Of a DNA stretch of 20,674 nucleotides, positions 16,050 to 20,674 are shown one piece after another; position 1 is the stretch's first letter, and every line of letters begins with the position of its first letter. The notes under the pieces are model-generated. The model ran no database searches and was not told where the DNA came from. It worked only from the letters and a program-made list of their open reading frames with translations. This DNA comes from Verrucomicrobiota bacterium (GTDB lineage Bacteria; Verrucomicrobiota; Verrucomicrobiia; Limisphaerales; AV2), in contig QHPA01000003.1 of the NCBI GenBank assembly GCA_003218935.1, positions 1 through 20,674 on the forward strand. The letters run 5' to 3'. Position numbers and translations under genes: made by a program.

Positions 16050-16293
16050 GCGCGAGTCGTGCAGCGTGTCAAAGACGCGGACACGCTGTCCACGAAAGAA
16101 AAAACTCGGCTCGGTATCCGGACAGGAGACGAGTCTTTGTAGTAGGTGCTGAAGACAAGATTACCCAGGAAATCCTCTCTAGCTGGCATGAGCGAAAAGA
16201 CCGTTAACACGCGCCCGAGCAACATCTTGGACAAGCTCTGAGTCAGCGCCGATCTCACGCAGTCATTTTCAAATTTAAGATGCCAAGAGCTAA
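16050..16293 (+). pseudogene. Decayed response-regulator gene (C-terminal part), copy B
   Basis: Read in shifting frames, this stretch retains RVVQRVKDADTLST, then RRRVFVVGAEDKITQEI, then SEKTVNTRPSNILDKL and RRSHAVIF. In order these match RRVLEHVKNPDTPST, ERRVLALVAEGKTNKEI, SDKTVKNYLSNTLDKL and RRSQAAAYF of the intact regulator at 11985. Frameshifts and stops lie between them, so it is dead. The terminal TAA (16291-16293) lines up with the intact gene's TGA and is followed by GTCC and the palindrome at the same distance. The receiver-domain part is missing or unrecognisable. Confidence 0.82.
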
Positions 16294-16301
16294 GTCCGTT
16301 T

Positions 16302-16320
16302 GGCCCTAGTAACTAGGGCC
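16302..16320. promoter_or_regulatory. Palindromic upstream element, copy B
   Basis: GGCCCTAGTAACTAGGGCC, a perfect 9-bp inverted repeat around one base, in the conserved context GTCCGTTT...ATAATAG. It starts 9 nt after the stop of the decayed regulator; its centre is 131 nt before the -12 C. Confidence 0.8.
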
Positions 16321-16427
16321 ATAATAGTTCTCGGCTGCGGCACCGCGCATTCGTCCTGGTCTAACAACCTTCCAACAAGCATGTTCTGAAGGCACTAGCG
16401 CACAAGGAGCGGTTCTCAAATTCAGTT

Positions 16428-16443
16428 CGGCAATCCGGTTGCT
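16428..16443 (+). promoter_or_regulatory. Sigma-54 (-24/-12) promoter, operon B
   Basis: CGGCAATCCGGTTGCT keeps the GG and GC pairs at the required 12-nt spacing, plus CA after GG and TTGCT. TTCTCAA is upstream. Predicted start near 16454, leader about 20 nt. Confidence 0.8.
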
Positions 16444-16473
16444 AAAGTGTGGCGCAGAACTGAAAAGGTTCCG

Positions 16474-16944
16474 ATGAATTTAAAAACGTCAACTGAGCGA
16501 AGAACGGACGCGTCGCGGCACGCCTACACTGTGATGGAGGTGTTGGTCGCGGTGGCGGTCATTGGGGTGGTGTTTGTCACGTTGTATCTGGGAATGCTCC
16601 AGGGCTTCGCGATTGTGAAGATCGGGCGCGAGAATCTCCGCGCCACGCAGATTCTGGAGGAAAAGATGGAGGTCGTCCGCCTCTATACGTGGCCCCAAAT
16701 CAATACTGCCGGTTTTATCCCGCAAAGTTTTACGAACTATTTTTATCCGGAGGGAACTCAAAATACATTGGGCACCGCTTATGTCGGAACCATGACCCTC
16801 GGCCCGAGCGGATTCACCGAAGCTTATAGCAACGATCTTCAACTGGTGACCGTGACGGTCACCTGGCAATCGGGGAACGTTGAACGCCGGCGCTCCATGT
16901 ATACCTACATCTCGCAATATGGACTTCACGATTACATCTACTAA
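16474..16944 (+). CDS. PilV-like minor pseudopilin, operon B
   Basis: A 156-aa prepilin: 17-residue leader ending SRHA, then YTVMEVLVAVAVIGVVF with Glu at +5 (E22). GRENLRATQILEEKMEVVRLYTW and the C-terminal tail YGLHDYIY are nearly the same as in the operon C protein at 19491, so these are recent paralogues; the operon A protein is more distant. Met and Tyr replace the usual residues in FTLIE. The ATG at 16474 is preferred over a GTG at 16447, which would lie upstream of the predicted transcription start. The 3' end overlaps the next gene by 26 nt in another frame. Confidence 0.87.
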   Translation: MNLKTSTERRTDASRHAYTVMEVLVAVAVIGVVFVTLYLGMLQGFAIVKIGRENLRATQILEEKMEVVRLYTWPQINTAGFIPQSFTNYFYPEGTQNTLGTAYVGTMTLGPSGFTEAYSNDLQLVTVTVTWQSGNVERRRSMYTYISQYGLHDYIY

Positions 16945-17488
16945 GAGACGTTGCCGCGGCATGACGCTGGTCGAGACCCTGATCGCGACCGGAATCGGCA
17001 CCACGATCCTGACTGCAGTCATGGCCGTCAGCCTCTTCAGCGCGCGCAGCTTTGCCGCGCTGGGCAACTATGTCGATCTCGATATCAAGAGCCGCCAGGC
17101 GTTGGACCTGATGTCCCAGGAAATCCGCCAGGTTGACGCCTTGACTTCTTACGCAACCAATCGATTGGAGTTCTCCGGAACCGAAACAAACGGGACGGCG
17201 TATACCCTCAGTTATACCTACGCTCCCACAGACCAGAGTGTAACCCGGACCAAAACCAAGGCGGGCGTAACCGCCTCGAAAGTGCTGCTCACCGGCTGCA
17301 CTTATCTGAAGTTCGATATGTTCCAGCGCTCCCCGCAAACAAGCACCTACGATTTGTACACCGCATCCAGTCCGGCCACCTGCAAACTCATCCAACTCAC
17401 CTGGGTCTGCTCGCGGGACGTTCTGAGGGGCAGGTTCAACAATACCGAAAGCGTGCAGTCGGCAAAAGTCGTCATTCGCAAACAATAA
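16919..17488 (+). CDS. PilW-like minor pseudopilin, operon B
   Basis: A 189-aa prepilin. The short leader MDFTITSTKRRCRG ends in Gly, followed by MTLVETLIATGIG (Glu at +5, E19) and a hydrophobic helix. Conserved with the operon C relative: LFSARSFAALxNYVDLD, LxNCTYLxF-like, CKLIQLTWVC and NTESVQSAKVV. The Cys residues may form disulfides in the exported domain. The start lies inside the previous gene, and its first eight residues are encoded by the same DNA as that gene's C-terminal tail, an overlap also kept in operon C. A later ATG (16961) would remove the leader and is unlikely. Confidence 0.86.
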   Translation: MDFTITSTKRRCRGMTLVETLIATGIGTTILTAVMAVSLFSARSFAALGNYVDLDIKSRQALDLMSQEIRQVDALTSYATNRLEFSGTETNGTAYTLSYTYAPTDQSVTRTKTKAGVTASKVLLTGCTYLKFDMFQRSPQTSTYDLYTASSPATCKLIQLTWVCSRDVLRGRFNNTESVQSAKVVIRKQ

Positions 17489-17518
17489 TCATCTCTCCAT
17501 TAAAGAACTAGAAAATCC

Positions 17519-18829
17519 ATGAAACTAAAAACAAACATCAAACCCAAAGCCAGTGTGTTACTGGTGACGCTCGGGGCGATCTCCATCATCGGACTGGGGC
17601 TGGCCACTTATCTAACGATGGTCAAATTCGAGAGTCAAGCCACGTTCCGTTCGCTGGCGTGGAACACCGCGATTCCAGTCACCGAGGCCGGGGTCGAGGA
17701 AGCCCTCACCCAACTTCGCTACGCCGGCACCACCAACGAGAACCTGTCAGCCAATGGCTGGACTTTGTCTGGCGGGCTACCTGTGATTACCTGCAGCGCC
17801 TCAGTCCCGATGCCGTCATCGCTCCCTTCGTTTTATGGGATGCTCCTGGGGGCAGCGGGAACGGCCGACGCGAGTCCGTCGTTCGCCAACAGAACCATCC
17901 AGGTCACGGTCACGAACACCCCCTTGTTAGGCGGGCCTACCTCGTTGGGCTTCATTAACATGAACGGGAACAACGTGAACGTTGACAGCTTCGATTCGAT
18001 GGATCCGAAGTACAGCACCAACGGTCTGTACGACGCCAGCAAGGCGAATGATCACGGTGATTTGGCGACAGTTTCAGGGCTAACGAATGTGTTCAATGTT
18101 GGGAATGCCAACATTAAAGGCCACATTCACACCGGACCGGGTGGCAGCGTCGTTTTGGGCCCTCAGGGATCGGTGGGCGATGCCGCCTGGGTGAATGGAA
18201 ATAATAAAGGCATACAAGCCGGCCATTTCTCCGATGACATGAACGTGCAGTTCGGGAATGCGGATGTTCCGTTTACGAGCGGGTATTCAGGTCCTCCTAA
18301 CAACCCACTGACAATCAATGGAACCTCCTACAGTCAGGTCTTGTCGGGCGACGCATCATTGGGGACCGGCCGTTACCAATTCAGCACACTAAGCGGAAGC
18401 GTCTATGTCAGCCCGGGCGCCAACGTTGTGTTATACGTGCCAGGGAACGCGGATTTGACGGGAATCGTTCTCGGAACAAATGCGACGATCAAGATTTACA
18501 ACGGCACCAAGAACGGCTCGGGACAATCCGCGAACATGGGCACCGGGGCCGGCAGCAGCGGAGGGCATTCGTGGAACTTCCAGTATTATGGACTGCCGAG
18601 CGTCACGACCATTACGTACAGCGGCAACGCTACTTTCACTGGAACCATGTATGCGCCGCAAGCCAACTTGAGCCTCGCTGGTGGCGGCAATAACACCTAT
18701 GACTTCGTTGGTTGTTTCGTGGTCGGCAACCTGTCGATGAACGGCCATTTCAACATCCATTATGACGAAGCGCTCAAACGTTTCGGGCCGAATCGGAATT
18801 TCGTCATAACATCCTGGAACGAACTCTAA
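17519..18829 (+). CDS. PilX-like pseudopilin with Gly/Asn-rich passenger domain, operon B
   Basis: A 436-aa protein. The N-terminus KPKA then SVLLVTLGAISIIGLGLATYL is a PilX-like leader and helix without Glu at +5, followed by AGVEEALTQLRYA. The passenger has many short Gly/Asn/Ser turns (NMNGNNVNVDSFDS, GSVYVSPGANVVLYVPGNADLTG, SGNATFTGTMYAPQANLSLAGGG, VGNLSMNGHFNIHYDEAL), consistent with a stacked beta-helix or polymer-like surface module; this is inferred. It is paralogous to the partial gene at 20543 and, more loosely, to the 585-aa protein of operon A. A strong terminator follows after 32 nt and closes the operon. Confidence 0.78.
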   Translation: MKLKTNIKPKASVLLVTLGAISIIGLGLATYLTMVKFESQATFRSLAWNTAIPVTEAGVEEALTQLRYAGTTNENLSANGWTLSGGLPVITCSASVPMPSSLPSFYGMLLGAAGTADASPSFANRTIQVTVTNTPLLGGPTSLGFINMNGNNVNVDSFDSMDPKYSTNGLYDASKANDHGDLATVSGLTNVFNVGNANIKGHIHTGPGGSVVLGPQGSVGDAAWVNGNNKGIQAGHFSDDMNVQFGNADVPFTSGYSGPPNNPLTINGTSYSQVLSGDASLGTGRYQFSTLSGSVYVSPGANVVLYVPGNADLTGIVLGTNATIKIYNGTKNGSGQSANMGTGAGSSGGHSWNFQYYGLPSVTTITYSGNATFTGTMYAPQANLSLAGGGNNTYDFVGCFVVGNLSMNGHFNIHYDEALKRFGPNRNFVITSWNEL

Positions 18830-18861
18830 ACGACCCAGGCGGGACATCGAAATCGTCTCTG

Positions 18862-18895
18862 ATCAGCGCAGGCAAAAACCTGCGCTGATTTTTTT
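18862..18895 (+). terminator. Rho-independent terminator of operon B
   Basis: A perfect 11-bp stem ATCAGCGCAGG / CCTGCGCTGAT with a 6-nt loop CAAAAA, running into seven T. It is placed 32 nt after the PilX-like stop. The best terminator in the window. Confidence 0.93.
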
Positions 18896-18908
18896 CTTCC
18901 TTAAACCA

Positions 18909-18983
18909 GGTGGGGCGAGACTCCGTCGAGCCTAATTTATATCCATTCGAGGGCTCGACGGAGTGACGGAGTCTCGCCCCACC
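18909..18983. repeat. Imperfect inverted repeat, MITE/REP-like
   Basis: The left arm (18909-18932) begins GGTGGGGCGAGACTCCG and ends TCGAGCC. The right arm (18951-18983) is its reverse complement with an extra 8-bp unit (GGAGTGAC duplicated). An AT-rich 18-bp centre separates them. It lies just behind the terminator, a usual place for dispersed palindromic elements. Confidence 0.85.
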
Positions 18984-19035
18984 ATTCATGGTCTCAATGC
19001 GCGCCAAAATGGCGTCCAGGCTCTCCATGAGCCAT

Positions 19036-19061
19036 CCCTCTCCCGGCCTTCGGCCACCCTC
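19036..19061. repeat. Second copy of the GC-rich palindromic repeat family
   Basis: CCCTCTCCCGGCC followed by TTCGGCCACCCTC corresponds to the reverse complement of 8223-8249, with TTCGGCC in place of TGAAGGCC. Two copies in 11 kb point to a dispersed family in this genome. Confidence 0.65.
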
Positions 19062-19065
19062 GGCG

Positions 19066-19307
19066 AGTCCAGGAACGAGTCATAGACCAGGACACCCTGT
19101 CCACCGCAGGACAGAATCACGCGCACTACCTGTACGGAAGCGACGAGTCCTCGCCTTAGCGGTGGAAGACAAGCCCAACGAGATTCGTCCAACGCCAGGC
19201 TAAAGCGAAAAGCCTGCTAATAACGGCTGAGCAACATCCTGGGCGAGCCGCCTTTGAAGCAACAGTCGGGGGCAGGCGCGTCTTTGATTCAACACTCTGG
19301 CTCGTAA
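19066..19307 (+). pseudogene. Decayed response-regulator gene (C-terminal part), copy C
   Basis: Remnant pieces in order: VQERVIDQDTLST; RKRRVLALAVEDKPNEI (matching ERRVLALVAEGKTNKEI); LKRKAC, two stops, then RLSNIL (matching LSDKTVKNYLSNTL); and QSGAGASLIQHSGS with stop TAA (matching RSQAAAYFVQHSSK). Stops and frameshifts make it non-functional. It shares DTLST with copy B where the intact gene has DTPST, so B and C are closer to each other. The TAA at 19305-19307 is followed by GTCC and the palindrome at the same spacing as in the other units. Confidence 0.85.
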
Positions 19308-19315
19308 GTCCATTC

Positions 19316-19334
19316 GGCCCTAGTGACTAGGGCC
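19316..19334. promoter_or_regulatory. Palindromic upstream element, copy C
   Basis: GGCCCTAGTGACTAGGGCC, a perfect 9-bp inverted repeat around one base, flanked by GTCCATTC and GTAATACTTTTCGG as in the other copies. Its centre is 130 nt before the -12 C. Confidence 0.8.
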
Positions 19335-19440
19335 GTAATACTTTTCGGGACCATTCTTCTCTAGTAACATGCATTAATATCCTTAGTATAAACATGTTGT
19401 GATTCATCTGAGCTTGCAGACTTTTTTCTCAGGGTTAACC

Positions 19441-19456
19441 CGGCAAGCCGGTTGCT
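19441..19456 (+). promoter_or_regulatory. Sigma-54 (-24/-12) promoter, operon C
   Basis: CGGCAAGCCGGTTGCT with GG and GC 12 nt apart; almost the same as the operon B promoter. TTCTCA lies upstream. Predicted start near 19467, leader about 24 nt carrying GAACGAGACAGGTTCAAA. Confidence 0.8.
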
Positions 19457-19490
19457 AAAGACACCTGACTGAGAACGAGACAGGTTCAAA

Positions 19491-19973
19491 ATGAAAATAA
19501 GAATTTCAAGTCAACGAAGAGCGGAAGCCGGGTCGAAGGCCTTCACACTGATGGAAGTGTTGGTGGCGACGGCGATCATCGGGGTCCAGTTTGTCGCCCT
19601 GTATCTGGGCATGACGCAGGGCTTCGGCATCGTGCAGGTGTCGCGTGAGAATCTCCGGGCCACGCAGATTCTGCAGGAGAAGATGGAAACCATCCGGCTC
19701 TACACCTGGGACCAGATCACCAACAACGGATTTATCCCCCCCACCTTCACGGCCTCGTTTTACCCGGCGGGGCAAACCAATCAAGGCCTCAACTATCAAG
19801 GGACGATGACGATTTCCGACGTGCCTGCTCCCCTGAGCACTACCAGTTACGCCAGTGATCTGAAGCTGGTCGTGGTTCAGGTCAACTGGACCTCCGGCAA
19901 CGTACAACGTAAACGCGAAATGAGAACATTGGTCTCGCATTATGGACTGCACAATTACATCTACGCCCAATAA
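19491..19973 (+). CDS. PilV-like minor pseudopilin, operon C
   Basis: A 160-aa prepilin: 17-residue leader ending GSKA, then FTLMEVLVATAIIGVQF with Glu at +5 (E22). The segments SRENLRATQILQEKMETIRLYTW and YGLHNYIYAQ mark it as the paralogue of the operon B gene at 16474; most differences lie in the middle and C-terminal domain, as expected for surface-exposed parts. The ATG directly follows the conserved leader. Its 3' end overlaps the following gene by 32 nt. Confidence 0.87.
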   Translation: MKIRISSQRRAEAGSKAFTLMEVLVATAIIGVQFVALYLGMTQGFGIVQVSRENLRATQILQEKMETIRLYTWDQITNNGFIPPTFTASFYPAGQTNQGLNYQGTMTISDVPAPLSTTSYASDLKLVVVQVNWTSGNVQRKREMRTLVSHYGLHNYIYAQ

Positions 19974-20508
19974 GGCTCGTTGCCAGGCCATGACGCTGGT
20001 CGAGACCTTGATCGCCACCGGCGTGGGCAGCATCGTGATGGCCGCGGTGTTGGCCCTCTTCCTGTTCAGCGCGCGCAGCTTCGCCGCGCTGGCCAATTAT
20101 GTCGATCTGGACAATAAAAGCCGCAACGCGCTCGATACGATGTCCTCGGACATCCGGCAGGCCGACTTCCTGAAAAGCTACCAAACAAACCAACTTGTTT
20201 TCCAGACGACCGATCCGACGACCACTAATACGCTGGACCTCACCTACTTTTATGACTCAGGCGCGACAACCTTGACCCGCACTTTGGGCGTCCGAAGCAC
20301 GGTCTTGCTGACGAACTGCACGTATCTGAACTTCGGCATTTTCGCGCGCAACCCGATTGGAGGGCAATGGGATACTTACTCCAACGGAGTTCCGTCCAAC
20401 TGCAAGCTGGTTCAGTTGACCTGGGTTTGCCAACGAGGCATTTTGGGCGGCCGCATCGCCAATACTGAAAGCGTGCAGTCCGCCAAGGTGGTCATGCGCA
20501 AACCCTGA
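19942..20508 (+). CDS. PilW-like minor pseudopilin, operon C
   Basis: A 188-aa prepilin: leader MDCTITSTPNKARCQA, then MTLVETLIATGVGSIVMAAVL with Glu at +5 (E21). FSARSFAALANYVDLDNKSRNALDTM, LLTNCTYLNFGIF, CKLVQLTWVC and IANTESVQSAKVV are shared with the operon B gene at 16919. Ala replaces the Gly found before the cleavage site in that paralogue. The start is inside the previous gene, with the same two-frame overlap as in operon B. Confidence 0.86.
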   Translation: MDCTITSTPNKARCQAMTLVETLIATGVGSIVMAAVLALFLFSARSFAALANYVDLDNKSRNALDTMSSDIRQADFLKSYQTNQLVFQTTDPTTTNTLDLTYFYDSGATTLTRTLGVRSTVLLTNCTYLNFGIFARNPIGGQWDTYSNGVPSNCKLVQLTWVCQRGILGGRIANTESVQSAKVVMRKP

Positions 20509-20542
20509 GTCATTTCATTTAACCTCCTAACCCCTAAGAACT

Positions 20543-20674
20543 ATGAAAATCAAAATCAACAAACAACCGCAAGGCAACGTTCTGCTGGCTACCATGCTCG
20601 TCACGCTCATCGTCGGCGTGATGTTATCCAGCTACCTCACCCTGGTCTCCGTCCAAAATCAGTCCACTCTGCGC
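20543..20674 (+). CDS. PilX-like pseudopilin, operon C (3' end outside window)
   Basis: The first 44 codons only. QPQG then NVLLATMLVTLIVGVMLSSYLTLVSVQNQSTLR aligns with the N-terminus of the operon B protein at 17519 (KASVLLVTLGA... YLTMVKFESQATFR). CTAAGAACT before the ATG resembles TAAAGAACTA upstream of the operon B gene. The order V-W-X is thus repeated for a third time; the passenger domain cannot be seen. Confidence 0.78.
   Translation, partial: MKIKINKQPQGNVLLATMLVTLIVGVMLSSYLTLVSVQNQSTLR

Overview
The window looks like chromosomal DNA of a GC-rich, Gram-negative-type bacterium. The best guess is a member of the Verrucomicrobiota (Limisphaerales/Pedosphaera-like). This rests on the many pseudopilins with Ala before the cleavage site, short GC-rich repeats between and inside genes, and an AddAB-type recombination nuclease. 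It is an inference; there is no rRNA or marker gene to prove it. No tRNA, rRNA, CRISPR or transposase was seen.

Left part (1-8538): a 5'-truncated addB and a complete addA overlap by 4 nt and encode a double-strand-break repair helicase-nuclease. Converging on them from the minus strand is a membrane-anchored GrpE-like protein whose frame is broken by one base near 7661. A 467-bp non-coding stretch with a palindromic repeat follows.

Middle (8539-12641): genes for the alpha and beta subunits of an iron-sulfur fumarase/tartrate-dehydratase-type hydro-lyase are separated by a 5' fragment of a second, diverged beta gene and a small RelE/ParE-type toxin-antitoxin pair. A NarL-type sensor kinase and its response regulator follow.

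Right part (12642-20674): three successive operons each encode a PilV-like, a PilW-like and a larger PilX-like pseudopilin (the last is cut by the window end). Each operon is preceded by the same module: a 19-nt palindrome, a sigma-54-type -24/-12 promoter whose distance from the palindrome centre is constant to within 1 nt (129-131 nt), and a short conserved leader. In the first operon the palindrome starts 9 nt after the response-regulator stop codon. In the second and third it starts exactly 9 nt after the stop of a decayed copy of the same regulator gene. The array therefore appears to have grown by tandem duplication of a unit [response regulator - palindrome - sigma-54 promoter - three pseudopilins], with the extra regulator copies lost and promoters and pilin genes kept. 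This is the most noteworthy feature of the window.
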